A stretch of 64,000 bases of DNA from JBKPNJ01 sp963695705 (GTDB taxonomy: Bacteria; Actinomycetota; Actinomycetes; Propionibacteriales; Nocardioidaceae), in NCBI GenBank assembly GCA_963695705.1, contig CAVOHB010000006.1:372001-436000 (forward strand). Direction: 5' to 3'. Of this stretch, positions 26,015-35,509 are shown piece after piece (the stretch's first letter is position 1; every line of letters starts with the position of its first letter). Under the pieces are notes generated by a model. It searched no databases. It was not told the DNA's origin and saw nothing but the letters and a program-made list of their open reading frames with translations. The position numbers and the translations under genes are program-made.

Positions 26015-27199
26015 CTAGCGGAAGGCGGACTCGCCGGTGAGCGCCTGGCCGATCACCAGGAGGTGGACCTCCGAGGTGCCTTCGTAGGTCAGCACCGACT
26101 CGAGATTGTTCGCGTGCCGGATCACCGGGTACTCAAGCGTGATCCCGTTCGCGCCGAGGATCGTCCGGCACTCCCGTGCGATCGCGATTGCCTCACGGAC
26201 GTTGTTGAGCTTGCCGATGCTCACTTGCTCCGGGCTGAGCTCTCCCGCGTCCTTGAGGCGTCCGAGATGCACGGCCAGCAGCATCCCCTTCCCCAGCTCC
26301 AGGGTCATATTGGCGAGCTTCTGCTGCGTGAGCTGGTACGCCGCCAGCGGCTTGTCGAACACCTTCCGGCTCCGGCTGTACGCGATCGCGGTCTCCAGGC
26401 AGTCACGGGCGGCTCCCATCGACCCGAACACGATGCCGAAACGCGCCTCGGACAGGCAGCGCAGCGGCGCGGCCAGACCCTGGGCGCCAGGCAGTTGCGC
26501 GTCGGCCGGGAGTCGGACGTCCTGCATGACCAGCTCCGACGTCACCGCAGCCCGCAGCGACATCTTGCCCGTCATCTCCGGGGTGCTGAAACCGCGCGCG
26601 TCGGCCGGTACGAGGAAGCCCCGGATCCCGTCGTCGGTGCGGGCCCAGATCACGGCGACGTCGGCGATCGAGCCGTTCGTGATCCACATCTTGGTGCCGT
26701 TGAGGACCCAGTCGCTGCCGTCACGTTTCGCGTGTGCACGCATGCCGCCCGGATCGGAGCCGAAGTCGGGCTCGGTCAGGCCGAAGCATCCCACCAGGTG
26801 GCCGGTGGCCATCGATGGGAGCCACCGCTGCTTCTGCTCCTCGCTGCCGAACTCCCAGATCGCGAACATCGCCAAGCTGCCCTGGACCGACACCAGGCTC
26901 CGGATTCCGGAGTCGGCGGCTTCCAGTTCCATGCAGGCCAGGCCGTAGGAGACGGCGTTCGTCCCGGCGCAGCCGTACCCCTGCAGATGCATGCCGAGCA
27001 GCCCGAGCGCTCCGAACTCGCGGGCCAGATCACGGGCCGGGACGCGCGCGTTCTCGAACCAGTCGGCCAGATGCGGTCTGACCCGGTCGTGGCAGAACTT
27101 CCGAACGGTGTCGCGGATCGCGCGTTCCTCCGCGTCGAGCAGACCGTCGATCGCGAACAGGTCCAGTGGGTCGATCGGTTGGGGCGACGTGCCAGCCAT
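26015..27199 (-). CDS. Acyl-CoA dehydrogenase, glutaryl-CoA dehydrogenase-like
   Basis: A 394-aa FAD enzyme of the acyl-CoA dehydrogenase superfamily. It has LVGCFGLTEPDFGSDPGGM and WVLNGTKMWITNGSIADVAV (FAD contacts), a FGIVFGSMGAARDCLETAI helix and the active-site Glu in TYEGTSEVHLLVIGQALTG, the GCDH-type placement. Glutaryl-CoA dehydrogenase makes crotonyl-CoA from glutaryl-CoA in lysine/cadaverine and 5-aminovalerate breakdown, which fits the neighbours. ATG 27199 has GGAG upstream; a longer form from 27238 is possible. It is divergent from potA. Confidence 0.9.
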   Translation of the reverse strand: MAGTSPQPIDPLDLFAIDGLLDAEERAIRDTVRKFCHDRVRPHLADWFENARVPARDLAREFGALGLLGMHLQGYGCAGTNAVSYGLACMELEAADSGIRSLVSVQGSLAMFAIWEFGSEEQKQRWLPSMATGHLVGCFGLTEPDFGSDPGGMRAHAKRDGSDWVLNGTKMWITNGSIADVAVIWARTDDGIRGFLVPADARGFSTPEMTGKMSLRAAVTSELVMQDVRLPADAQLPGAQGLAAPLRCLSEARFGIVFGSMGAARDCLETAIAYSRSRKVFDKPLAAYQLTQQKLANMTLELGKGMLLAVHLGRLKDAGELSPEQVSIGKLNNVREAIAIARECRTILGANGITLEYPVIRHANNLESVLTYEGTSEVHLLVIGQALTGESAFR

Positions 27200-27260
27200 C
27201 GTTGGTGCTCCGCGGTCGGTCGATGCGTTCGGCGACATGTACCGCGAGGCTAACCTGGCC

Positions 27261-27275
27261 TAGGCTCACCTCGTG
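27261..27275 (+). promoter_or_regulatory. potA: Candidate leaderless promoter for potA
   Basis: TAGGCT at 27261-27266 resembles an actinobacterial -10 box and lies six bases before the GTG start at 27273, with no ribosome site between. This spacing is that of a leaderless transcript. No clear -35 box is seen. Confidence 0.4.
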
Positions 27276-28349
27276 CCCCCGACCCTGGCTGTTGCTTCGC
27301 GCGATGTGGACGAGCAGCAGGTCTCGGTTCGCCTCGAGAGTCTCACCAAAGCGTTCGGCCCGGTGCGGGCGGTCGACGACATCAGCCTCGACGTCTACGA
27401 CGGCGAGTTCTTCTCGATGCTCGGCCCGTCCGGTTCGGGCAAGACGACCGTGCTGCGGATGATCGCCGGGTTCGAGCTACCCACGTCCGGCCGGGTGCTT
27501 CTCGACGGACTCGACGTGACCGAGCGGGCGCCGTTCGAGAGAGACGTCAGCACCGTCTTCCAGGACTACGCGCTGTTCCCGCACATGAACGTCCGTGACA
27601 ACGTCGCCTACGGGCTGCGGATCCGCAAGGTGGGGCGGTCCGAGCGCCGCGAGCAGGCCGAGGCTGCACTGGGCACCGTCCGGCTCAAGGGGATGGGCGA
27701 CCGGAAGCCGTCACAGCTGTCGGGCGGTCAGCGACAGCGCGTCGCGCTCGCCCGGGCGCTGGTGATCCAGCCGAAGGTCCTGCTGCTCGACGAGCCGCTC
27801 GGGGCGCTCGACCTGAAGCTACGCGAGGAGATGCAGCTGGAGCTCAAGGACCTCCAGCGGCAGGTCGGCATCACGTTCATCTTCGTGACGCACGACCAGG
27901 AGGAAGCGCTCACCATGAGTGACCGGATCGCGGTGTTCAACGAGGGCGCGATCGAGCAGGTCGGATCGGGTGCCCAGCTGTATGAACGACCGGCGAGCCG
28001 GTTCGTGGCCGGGTTCGTCGGCACCTCGAACCTGGTCGGCGGCGACTCTGCCCGCCAGCTGTTCGGGGACGACGGCATCCGCTCCGTGCGCCCCGAGAAG
28101 ATTCGGATCAGCACCGATGTCAGGGCCGGGCCACCACTCGGCCTGCAGTCGGTCACCGGAACGGTCGCCGATGTGATCTACGTCGGTGCCGCCACCCGTT
28201 TCGTGGTGGACCTCGACACCGGCGGCCGGCTGGTCGCCCTTCAGCAGAACACCGACTCGACGTCCGCCGACGTGGTCGGATTTCGGGACACGAAGGTGCG
28301 CCTGTCGTGGCACAAGGAACACGCCGTCCGCGTAGAGGACGCCTCATGA
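27273..28349 (+). CDS. potA: Spermidine/putrescine-type ABC importer, ATPase PotA
   Basis: A 358-aa ABC ATPase. Walker A is GPSGSGKTT, the Q loop is VFQDYALFPHMNV, the signature is LSGGQRQRVALARAL, Walker B is VLLLDEPLGALDLKLRE, and the switch His is in FVTHDQEEAL. Residues from about 245 form the TOBE-type regulatory domain. The role is to energise uptake of polyamine by PotBC with the PotD receptor. The GTG start follows a possible leaderless promoter. It is the first of four pot genes, with potD 38 bp downstream. Confidence 0.95.
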   Translation: MPPTLAVASRDVDEQQVSVRLESLTKAFGPVRAVDDISLDVYDGEFFSMLGPSGSGKTTVLRMIAGFELPTSGRVLLDGLDVTERAPFERDVSTVFQDYALFPHMNVRDNVAYGLRIRKVGRSERREQAEAALGTVRLKGMGDRKPSQLSGGQRQRVALARALVIQPKVLLLDEPLGALDLKLREEMQLELKDLQRQVGITFIFVTHDQEEALTMSDRIAVFNEGAIEQVGSGAQLYERPASRFVAGFVGTSNLVGGDSARQLFGDDGIRSVRPEKIRISTDVRAGPPLGLQSVTGTVADVIYVGAATRFVVDLDTGGRLVALQQNTDSTSADVVGFRDTKVRLSWHKEHAVRVEDAS

Positions 28350-28387
28350 GCAGAACGCATGCCAGAAGGACAACTGGAGGATTGAAC

Positions 28388-29629
28388 ATGCCCAAACACC
28401 AATCCGGCAAGGCTTTCCGTCTTGCCGGCGGCGTCGCCGCAGTGGCCCTGGCCGTCGCAGCGTGCGGCACGAGCAGCGACAGCGGCGACGCCGGTAGCGG
28501 ATCCACCGACAACGGCTCCGTCGGCAACAGCGCGTTCTCGCCTCCCGACCTGCCGATGCTCGACTCGGTCGGTGCCGCCGAGGGTGAGCTCAACATCCTG
28601 GACTGGCCGGGCTACGCCGAGGACGGGTCGACCGACCCCAAGGTGGACTGGGTCACGCCGTTCGAGAAGAAGACGGGGTGCCAGGTCAACGTGAAGGACT
28701 TCGGCACCTCCGACGAGGCGGTCAGCCTGATGAAGACCGGAGAGTACGACGTGGTGTCGGCCTCGGGTGACGCGTCCCTGAGACTGATCGCCTCGGGTGA
28801 CGTCGAACCCGTGAACACCGATCTGGTGCCCAACTATGCGGACGTGGCGCCGTTCCTCAAGGACAAGCCGTGGAACTCCGTGGACGGACAGATGTATGGG
28901 ATCCCGCACGCCTGGGGGGCCAACGTGCTCATGTACAACTCCGACGTCGTCTCGCCGGCACCCACCTCGTGGTCGGTGGTGTTCGACGGGGCCTCGAAGT
29001 ACAAGGGCAAGGTCACGGCCTACGACTCCCCGATCTACATCGCGGACGCGGCGCTGTATCTGATGAAGCACAAGCCGGACCTCGGCATCAAGGACCCCTA
29101 CGCCCTGGACGAGGACCAGCTTGCCGCCGCCGTCGACCTGCTCAAGGTGCAGCGCGCGAGCGTCGGCGAGTACTGGCCGGACGCGCTCAAGGAGATCAGT
29201 GGCTTCAAGAGCGGCTCCTCGGTCGTCGGCACTGCGTGGCAGTACAACGCCACCACGCTGGAGCAGGCCGGCCAGCCGGTCAAGACGCTGATCCCGGAGG
29301 AGGGTTCGACCGGATGGTCCGACACCTGGATGGTTGCGACCGACTCTCCCAACAAGAACTGTGCCTACATGTGGATGGACTACATCGTCAGCCCGAAGGT
29401 CAATGCGGAGGCGACGGAGTGGTTCGGCGAGGCGCCGGCGAACCTCAAGGCCTGTCAGTACGCCGCCGACAAGAACTTCTGCGCGACCTACCACGCCGAC
29501 GACCCCAAGTACGCCAGCAAGCCCTACTACTGGACCACGCCGATCGAGCAGTGCCTGGACGGACGCACCGACGTGAAATGCACCGACTACGGTGACTGGG
29601 TCACGGCCTGGACCGAGATCAAGGGGTAA
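28388..29629 (+). CDS. potD: Polyamine-type ABC importer, substrate-binding lipoprotein PotD
   Basis: A 413-aa solute-binding lipoprotein of the PotD/PotF family. The signal peptide ends in a lipobox with acyl-Cys at residue 26 (AVAACGTS), followed by a Ser/Gly/Asp-rich linker. The mature domain shows LNILDWPGYAED, a VKDFGTSDEAVSLMKTGEYD segment, GIPHAWGANVLMYNSD and DTWMVATDSPNKNCAYMWMD, the polyamine-binding fold pattern. The start is ATG 28388 with GGAGG at 28376-28380. Its stop TAA overlaps the potB start (TAATG). Ligand choice between putrescine and spermidine cannot be read from sequence alone. Confidence 0.94.
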   Translation: MPKHQSGKAFRLAGGVAAVALAVAACGTSSDSGDAGSGSTDNGSVGNSAFSPPDLPMLDSVGAAEGELNILDWPGYAEDGSTDPKVDWVTPFEKKTGCQVNVKDFGTSDEAVSLMKTGEYDVVSASGDASLRLIASGDVEPVNTDLVPNYADVAPFLKDKPWNSVDGQMYGIPHAWGANVLMYNSDVVSPAPTSWSVVFDGASKYKGKVTAYDSPIYIADAALYLMKHKPDLGIKDPYALDEDQLAAAVDLLKVQRASVGEYWPDALKEISGFKSGSSVVGTAWQYNATTLEQAGQPVKTLIPEEGSTGWSDTWMVATDSPNKNCAYMWMDYIVSPKVNAEATEWFGEAPANLKACQYAADKNFCATYHADDPKYASKPYYWTTPIEQCLDGRTDVKCTDYGDWVTAWTEIKG

Positions 29630-30528
29630 TGCCGTTGAGCGCATCGGCAGCGACGACGGGGGCTCCGCGTCAGAGCGCCGCACGTTCGGCTTCCGCGCTC
29701 ATGCATCGCCATGTGTGGCTGCGGCTGACCGCGCTGATCGCTGCACCGATGTTCTGGCTGGGCGTGGCTTACCTCGGATCACTGGCGGCCTTGTTCATCA
29801 CGGCGTTCTGGTCCACGAACGACTTCACCGGCGACGTCGTACGCGTGTGGACCACGGAGAACTACCAGCAGCTCTGGAACGAGGACGTCTACCGCACGAT
29901 CATCCTGCGGTCGATCGCGGTGGCAGCCGGTGTGACAGTCATCGATGCCCTCATCGCGTTTCCGATCGCCTTCTACATGGCGAAGCTGGCGCGGCCGTCG
30001 ATTCAGAAGCTGCTGGTCGTGGCGATCCTGATGCCCTTGTGGGCGAGCTATCTCGTCAAGGGATATGCCTGGCGCACGATGTTCTCCGAGAACGGGGTGC
30101 TCGACTCGACGTTCATCGGCACCCCCGGATTCGGGCTCTTCGCCACGATCGTCACGCTGTCGTACCTGTGGCTGCCGTACATGATCCTGCCGGTGTTCGC
30201 TGGGCTGCTGCGGCTTCCCGACTCGCTGCTGGACGCATCCGGCGACCTGGGCGCCCGGCCTGGTCGCACGTTCCGCTCGGTGATCCTGCCCATCGCCTTT
30301 CCGGCGCTGGTGGCGGGGTCGATCTTCACGTTCTCGCTGTCGCTGGGCGACTACATCACGGTGAAGATCGTCGGTGGGACCAATCAGCTGCTCGGCAACG
30401 TCGTGTACGACAACATCGGCGCGGCGAACAATCTGCCCTTCGCGGCGGCGATGGCGACGGTGTCGGTCGTGATCATGCTGATCTACCTGGCCGCGGTGCG
30501 ACGCACCGGCGCGCTGGACAACCTGTAG
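29629..30528 (+). CDS. potB: Polyamine-type ABC importer, permease PotB
   Basis: A 299-aa inner-membrane permease with about six helices. It has an N-terminal Ala/Ser-rich cytoplasmic stretch, a FWLGVAYLGSLAALFITAFW first helix and a YLWLPYMILPVFAGLLRLP segment. The EAA coupling motif is DASGDLGARPGRTFRSVILP. GDYITVKIVGG near the end is typical of PotB. The start overlaps the potD stop by one base, and potC follows after 10 bp. Confidence 0.94.
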   Translation: MPLSASAATTGAPRQSAARSASALMHRHVWLRLTALIAAPMFWLGVAYLGSLAALFITAFWSTNDFTGDVVRVWTTENYQQLWNEDVYRTIILRSIAVAAGVTVIDALIAFPIAFYMAKLARPSIQKLLVVAILMPLWASYLVKGYAWRTMFSENGVLDSTFIGTPGFGLFATIVTLSYLWLPYMILPVFAGLLRLPDSLLDASGDLGARPGRTFRSVILPIAFPALVAGSIFTFSLSLGDYITVKIVGGTNQLLGNVVYDNIGAANNLPFAAAMATVSVVIMLIYLAAVRRTGALDNL

Positions 30529-30538
30529 GGCCGGGGCG

Positions 30539-31342
30539 ATGATCCTGTCGGACTCGGCGAAGTGGCTGCTGCGGGTCGCGGTCTTTCTCGGCCTCGCGTT
30601 CATCTACGTGCCGCTGGCGGTTGTCGTGGTGAACTCGTTCAACGCCGACGCGACGTTCGCCTGGCCGCCCCAGGAGCTGACCCTGCACTGGTGGTCGGCG
30701 GCGGCGCACAACAGCGGCGTGCGCGATGCCGTCTGGGTCAGCGTGAAGGTCGGGCTGGCGGCCACGATCTTCGCGCTCGTATTGGGCACCATGGCGGCGT
30801 TCGCCCTCCAGCGTTACCGATTCTTCGGTCGCGACGCGATCTCGCTGCTGGTCGTCCTGCCGATCGCGCTGCCCGGGATCGTCACCGGGATCGCGCTCAA
30901 CAACACGTTCCGTACCGTGCTCGGAGTCGACCTCAGTCTGATCACGATCGTCGTCGCGCACGCGACGTTCTGCATCGTCGTGGTGTTCAACAACGTCGTG
31001 GCCCGTCTACGCCGGCTGGGCGAGAGCGCCGAGCAGGCCTCGATGGATCTGGGAGCGACGCGGTGGACGACGTTTCGTCTGATCACGTTCCCGTCGCTGC
31101 GGTCGGCTCTGCTCGCCGGTGCGCTGCTGGCGTTCGCGCTGTCCTTCGACGAGATCATCGTCACCACGTTCACCGCGCCGGCGCAGACCGAGACGCTGCC
31201 GATCTGGATCCTCTCCAACATGTTCCGGCCCACCTCTGCACCGATCGTCAACGTGGTGGGTGCTGTCCTGATCGTCGCGTCGATCATTCCGATATACCTG
31301 TCTCAGAAGCTGTCCGGTGAAACGTCCGGGGGACGTCTCTAG
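30539..31342 (+). CDS. potC: Polyamine-type ABC importer, permease PotC
   Basis: A 267-aa permease with about six helices. It begins LRVAVFLGLAFIYVPLAVVV and carries the EAA motif EQASMDLGATRWTTFRLITF. The FDEIIVTTFTAPAQTETLPI segment is PotC-typical. With PotB it forms the translocation pore. The aldehyde dehydrogenase gene starts 23 bp downstream, putting import and first-stage oxidation in one unit. Its C-terminus differs from the permease relic at 13441-13665, so the relic is not a copy of this gene's end. Confidence 0.95.
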   Translation: MILSDSAKWLLRVAVFLGLAFIYVPLAVVVVNSFNADATFAWPPQELTLHWWSAAAHNSGVRDAVWVSVKVGLAATIFALVLGTMAAFALQRYRFFGRDAISLLVVLPIALPGIVTGIALNNTFRTVLGVDLSLITIVVAHATFCIVVVFNNVVARLRRLGESAEQASMDLGATRWTTFRLITFPSLRSALLAGALLAFALSFDEIIVTTFTAPAQTETLPIWILSNMFRPTSAPIVNVVGAVLIVASIIPIYLSQKLSGETSGGRL

Positions 31343-31365
31343 TCACCCACGTGAAAGGGAAACCC

Positions 31366-32802
31366 ATGTCCGACCTCAAGAGCCTGCGCAACTTCGTGAA
31401 CGGGGAGTATCTCGACTCCGTCGACGGCCGCACAGCCGAGATCATCAACCCGGTGACCGGGGAGGCCTACGCCACCGCGCCGGTGTCGACCGCCGAGGAC
31501 GTGGACCGGGCCATGCGTGCGGCGGCGTCCGCGTTCGAGTCGTGGCGGGACGCGACGCCGAGCGACCGGCAGCGAGGGCTGCTCAGGCTGGCCGACGCCA
31601 TCGAGTCCCGGGCGGACGAGATCGTCAAGGTGGAGAGCGAGAACACCGGCAAGCCGATCGGACTGACCCACAGCGAGGAGATCCCGCCGATGGTCGACCA
31701 GATCCGCTTCTTCGCCGGAGCCGCACGCTGCCTGGAGGGGCGGTCGGCGGGGGAGTACATGACCGGGCACACCTCGATGGTGCGACGTGAGCCCATCGGG
31801 GTGTGTGCGCAGGTGACCCCGTGGAACTACCCGATCATGATGGCGATCTGGAAGGTCGCACCTGCCCTGGCCGCAGGGAACACGATCGTGCTCAAGCCTA
31901 GTGACACGACCCCGGCCTCGACGCTGTTGCTGGCCGAGATCGCCGCCGAGTTCTTCCCCGCCGGTGTGTTGAATGTCGTCACCGGTGACCGGGACACCGG
32001 CCGCGCGCTGGTCGAGCACCCGATCCCGGCGATGGTGTCGATCACCGGCTCCGTTCGGGCCGGCATGGAGGTCGCGCGGTCCGCGGCCGCGGATCTGAAG
32101 AAGACGCACCTCGAGCTCGGCGGCAAGGCGCCGGTCGTGGTCTTCGACGACGCCGACCTCGAAGCCGCGGCCGAGGCGATCGCGGCGGCCGGGTACTTCA
32201 ACGCCGGGCAGGACTGCACCGCCGCGACGCGCGTACTCGCCGGCCCGGGCGTGCACAACGACTTCGTCGCGGCACTGACCGAGCAGGCCAAGGGGACCAA
32301 GACCGGACAGCCCGACGACGAAGACGTCCTCTACGGTCCGGTCAACAGTGCGCACCAGCTCGCGCACGTCTCCGGCTTCATCGACCGGCTACCCGACCAC
32401 GCGAGTCTGCAGACCGGCGGCGAGCGGGTCGGGGATCGCGGTTTCTTCTACGCACCGACCGTCGTGTCCGGGCTGCAGCAGCAGGACGAGGCGATCCAGA
32501 ACGAGATCTTCGGACCGGTGATCACCGTCCAGCAGTTCACCGACGACGACGAGGCGGCGCGGTGGGCCAACGGCGTTGAGTATGGGCTCGCGTCATCGGT
32601 GTGGACCAAGGACCACGGCCGGGCGATGCGGATGGCCAAGCGGCTCGACTTCGGCTGCGTGTGGATCAACTGCCACATTCCGCTCGTGGCGGAGATGCCG
32701 CACGGCGGCTTCAAGCACTCCGGATACGGCAAGGACCTGTCGATGTACGGGTTCGAGGACTACACCCGCATCAAGCACGTGATGTCCAACATCGACGTGT
32801 AG
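31366..32802 (+). CDS. Gamma-aminobutyraldehyde-type aldehyde dehydrogenase
   Basis: A 478-aa NAD-dependent aldehyde dehydrogenase, closest to PatD/YdcW-type aminobutyraldehyde dehydrogenases. It has TPWNYPIMMAIWKVAPALAA, the catalytic Glu in HLELGGKAPVVVFDDADLEA, the catalytic Cys in NAGQDCTAATRVLAG, and the C-terminal HGGFKHSGYGKDLSMYGFED. The start is ATG 31366 with GAAAGGGAA upstream; a GTG at 31351 is inside that ribosome site. Its place directly after potC argues that the importer carries a polyamine whose aldehyde is oxidised here to GABA or a homologue. Confidence 0.93.
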   Translation: MSDLKSLRNFVNGEYLDSVDGRTAEIINPVTGEAYATAPVSTAEDVDRAMRAAASAFESWRDATPSDRQRGLLRLADAIESRADEIVKVESENTGKPIGLTHSEEIPPMVDQIRFFAGAARCLEGRSAGEYMTGHTSMVRREPIGVCAQVTPWNYPIMMAIWKVAPALAAGNTIVLKPSDTTPASTLLLAEIAAEFFPAGVLNVVTGDRDTGRALVEHPIPAMVSITGSVRAGMEVARSAAADLKKTHLELGGKAPVVVFDDADLEAAAEAIAAAGYFNAGQDCTAATRVLAGPGVHNDFVAALTEQAKGTKTGQPDDEDVLYGPVNSAHQLAHVSGFIDRLPDHASLQTGGERVGDRGFFYAPTVVSGLQQQDEAIQNEIFGPVITVQQFTDDDEAARWANGVEYGLASSVWTKDHGRAMRMAKRLDFGCVWINCHIPLVAEMPHGGFKHSGYGKDLSMYGFEDYTRIKHVMSNIDV

Positions 32803-32854
32803 GGCAAGGCTCAACTGCTCTTCCTGGAGTCGGCCCGCACAGTATCGTCCGGGG

Positions 32855-33742
32855 ATGGCGGCGGTCGAGGTTGATGTTGGTGTCGGGAACAGGGTCATCC
32901 GGGTGCGCGATGCCGGTGATCGGGACGGTGCTGCAGTGGTGTTCTTTCATGGGACGCCTAGTTCGCGCCTTGATCTGCATCTGGCGGAGCCGCTGGCGCA
33001 GCAGCGTGGCGTCCGGCTTGTGTCGTTCGACCGGCCCGGGTACGGCAGTTCAACGCCCGGACCGTTTTCGTCGATCTCGGTGGCGGGCGATGTGGAGGTC
33101 GTCGCACACAGTTTGGGTCTTGATCGGTTCGCTGCGTTTGGCCAGTCGTCCGGTAGCCGGTATGCCTTGGCGGCCGCGGCGGTGCTGCGCGACCAGGTGA
33201 CGTGTGTGGGTGCAGCTGCGGGATCACTCATGCCTCGTCTGCCGGATGCGATGGACGACGATGAGCAGGTGGCGTACGCCCTGCTGGCTGATGATCCCGC
33301 GGCTGCGGCCAGGCTGACGGCCAGCTGGTTCGACCCTCTACTGCAGCTGGTCCACGACTGTGCTGATGACGACGCGATCGTCCGGTGGTTCGAACCGGGC
33401 CTGCCTCCTGCCGATCAGGAACTGCTGCACGACCCGAAGACACGGGCGGGAGCGGTGGCGAACGTACGCGAGTCACTTCGACAGGGATCTCAGGGAGCCG
33501 GTTGGGACGGGGTCAGTTACCTCACTCCCTCGTCGTTCGACCTGACAGACATCCGGTGTCCGGTCTTCATCTGGTTCGGGGATCAGGACGACCGACTAGA
33601 GGATGCCGCCTGGCTGAGCGAGCACGTGACTGACCCCAGAGTCGTCATATGGCCAGGCGAAGGCCATCTGGCCTACAAGCAGCACATTCCCGAGATCTTC
33701 GACGCGCTACTGACCTGCCCCGCCCGCCGGGCCGAGCGCTGA
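32855..33742 (+). CDS. Alpha/beta hydrolase
   Basis: A 295-aa alpha/beta hydrolase-fold protein. The oxyanion region is VVFFHGTPSSR; the nucleophile elbow is GQSSG with S98; the acid is in WFGDQDDR; the catalytic His is in GEGHLAY near the C-terminus. A cap region of about 80 residues lies between. The substrate is unknown; members include esterases, C-C hydrolases and haloperoxidase-like enzymes. The start is ATG 32855, 52 bp after the aldehyde dehydrogenase. Base use is slightly less GC-biased than in the neighbours. Confidence 0.88.
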   Translation: MAAVEVDVGVGNRVIRVRDAGDRDGAAVVFFHGTPSSRLDLHLAEPLAQQRGVRLVSFDRPGYGSSTPGPFSSISVAGDVEVVAHSLGLDRFAAFGQSSGSRYALAAAAVLRDQVTCVGAAAGSLMPRLPDAMDDDEQVAYALLADDPAAAARLTASWFDPLLQLVHDCADDDAIVRWFEPGLPPADQELLHDPKTRAGAVANVRESLRQGSQGAGWDGVSYLTPSSFDLTDIRCPVFIWFGDQDDRLEDAAWLSEHVTDPRVVIWPGEGHLAYKQHIPEIFDALLTCPARRAER

Positions 33743-33753
33743 CATCGGCGTTG

Positions 33754-34473
33754 CTACCAGCGTGGCAGTCCGGGAATGTGGAAGCCTCCCCAGCGGTACG
33801 CCCTGGCGTCTGGGAGTGGGTTGATGGTCCTGGACGTGATCTGGCGCCAGCCACCTCGGGCCCATCGGTATGTGGTGACTTTGCCGATGAATGGGCTTTC
33901 GGTTGCATCACCGGTGCGCACCGCAGCTCGCTTCGTGATGGTCCCGAGTTCATCGCCAGGGAGGCGTAGCCAGCCCGCCGAGATCCAGACAGCCCCGTCG
34001 ATGTACCACCATTTTCGCTGACCGGGCGCGTCCAGCAGCGCTAGGCGACCGTGCCGCCAGGTCAGCGCCTGGTAGAACTGCGCATGGGCTCCCATCACCC
34101 GGCCCACCACGATTTCCTTGCCGGTGCGACCGTCGAGGTTGGCCACCCCCTGCCAGCGGGGTCCGTACCAGCCGTGTGTCGTCCGGAAGACCGACGCGAC
34201 AGCGCCCGGACCCGTCTTGACCCGCACGATCACGCCGCCAACCGCGGCGCCGTCCTGCCCGCGATCTGCGATCCCGATGGGGTCGGGTGATCCGTCGCCG
34301 TTCACATCGGCATGGCCCACCACGTGGCAGCCCCTTATCCCAGCGCAGACTCCCTGCTCGGCATGGTGCGCTGCACCTCGGGCCGCGGCGGGAGACGTGG
34401 GAGAGATCAATACCGAAAACGTCGGGGCTAGGAGCCCCAATGCCGCCAGAGCGGCGACGTGGATCTTTGTCAT
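33754..34473 (-). CDS. Predicted secreted protein, function unknown
   Basis: A 239-aa protein with a Sec-type signal peptide (MTKIHVAALAALGLLAPTFS, probable cleavage after AAA near residue 34). Mature part: HVVGHADVNGDGSPDPIGIA is a Ca-binding DxNxDG-type loop as found in FG-GAP/dockerin-like repeats. The rest is rich in Trp, Arg and Gly, including RWQGVANLDGRTGKEIVVGR, a second repeat-like strand. I recognise no enzyme motif. The start is ATG 34473, with GAAGGGGG upstream; the frame continues upstream without family character. It is convergent with the alpha/beta hydrolase and divergent from the pseudogene at 34655. Confidence 0.7.
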   Translation of the reverse strand: MTKIHVAALAALGLLAPTFSVLISPTSPAAARGAAHHAEQGVCAGIRGCHVVGHADVNGDGSPDPIGIADRGQDGAAVGGVIVRVKTGPGAVASVFRTTHGWYGPRWQGVANLDGRTGKEIVVGRVMGAHAQFYQALTWRHGRLALLDAPGQRKWWYIDGAVWISAGWLRLPGDELGTITKRAAVRTGDATESPFIGKVTTYRWARGGWRQITSRTINPLPDARAYRWGGFHIPGLPRW

Positions 34474-34654
34474 CTGATCTGCCCCCTTCGGCGCGACGGA
34501 TGGGAGATTTGGACCCGGACTTCCGCCGACCACATTAGTGGGATGCAGCTCTAGCGACCCTTGCGTGTTGGGTTTGGTTGGGCGCACGCTGTCATTGGGA
34601 CGGCGTCGCTGAGGTTTGTCGGGGTCACCGGCAGCGGGCGGCGCAGAAGGCAAT

Positions 34655-35509
34655 GTGAGACTCGGAAGACCGATCGCAGTCGCTGCTGTGGCCGCGGTGT
34701 GTGCGTTGGCAGCGTGTAGCGGCGGCAGTGGGACCGACACTGCGCCCGCCGGGGACGCGGTGACCCCCGGCGACACGGTGACCGCTGGGGACACGGTGGC
34801 CGCTGGCGCGGCTGTTCAGGCGATCGACAACGATCGGGAAGGGCCGGCTGCGCCGATCGAGGGCGCGGTCGCGGCCACCAGGACTACACCGTGCTGGACA
34901 CCGCACCGGGGCGCACCGACCCGGACAAGGCGAAAGCGCTGCTGGCATAGGCCGGATACAAACCCGGCGAATATGTACTCAGATGGCCTTACATCACGAC
35001 CCTCCCTGGCTCCGGCCGCCCAAACGAGGGTGATGGTGGACGCGCTTGACGCTGCAGGCTTCAACGCCAAGCCATATCCCACGCCCGGCTTCCCGGCCTA
35101 CAACGCGATGGCCGGTGACCCGGACGCGCCTGTCAACTTCCGTCTCGGCAGTTGGTGCCCGGAGTTCCCCACCGGCGATAACTGGTTCTCGGAAACGTTC
35201 CACTCCGGCAACAACCTGTCGTTCTTCTCTGAGCCGGCCGCCGATGCGGAGATCGAGCGCATCCTCCGACTGCCCCTCGACCAACAAGACCCGGCCTGGG
35301 TCGCTCTCGACAAGACGATCATGACCAGGTACTACCCCGTGATCATCACCGGATACGACGTGACAGCGCTGCTGCACGGCACGAGAATCGGCGGCATCAA
35401 CTCTGACAACAGCCATAAGGATGCCCACCTGGAAGGATCTCCACGTCATCCCATGACACACGCCGCGGCGTCGGTCCGGGGTGGCGCGGACGTGCCAGCT
35501 ACTCGCTAG
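34655..35509 (+). pseudogene. Decayed peptide-type ABC substrate-binding lipoprotein (SBP family 5)
   Basis: The 5' part encodes a lipoprotein signal (VRLGRPIAVAAVAAV, then CALAAC with the acyl-Cys). The 3' part encodes the last third of an actinobacterial oligopeptide-binding protein: SWCPEFPTGDNWFSETFHSG, FFSEPAADAEIERILRLPLD, MTRYYPVIITGYDVTALLHG and RIGGINSDN. The large middle domain is missing. Between them, around 34870-35030, the family segment (YTVLDTAPGRTDPDKAKALL, then GYKPGEYVLRWPY) is in another frame and is broken by a TAG at about 34948. So there is an internal deletion plus frame and stop defects. No transport partners are nearby. Confidence 0.82.

Noticed and set aside
34474..34794. 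N-terminal extension of the secreted protein
   Set aside because: The stretch has no signal-like or family character, while ATG 34473 has a ribosome site and begins a clear signal peptide.
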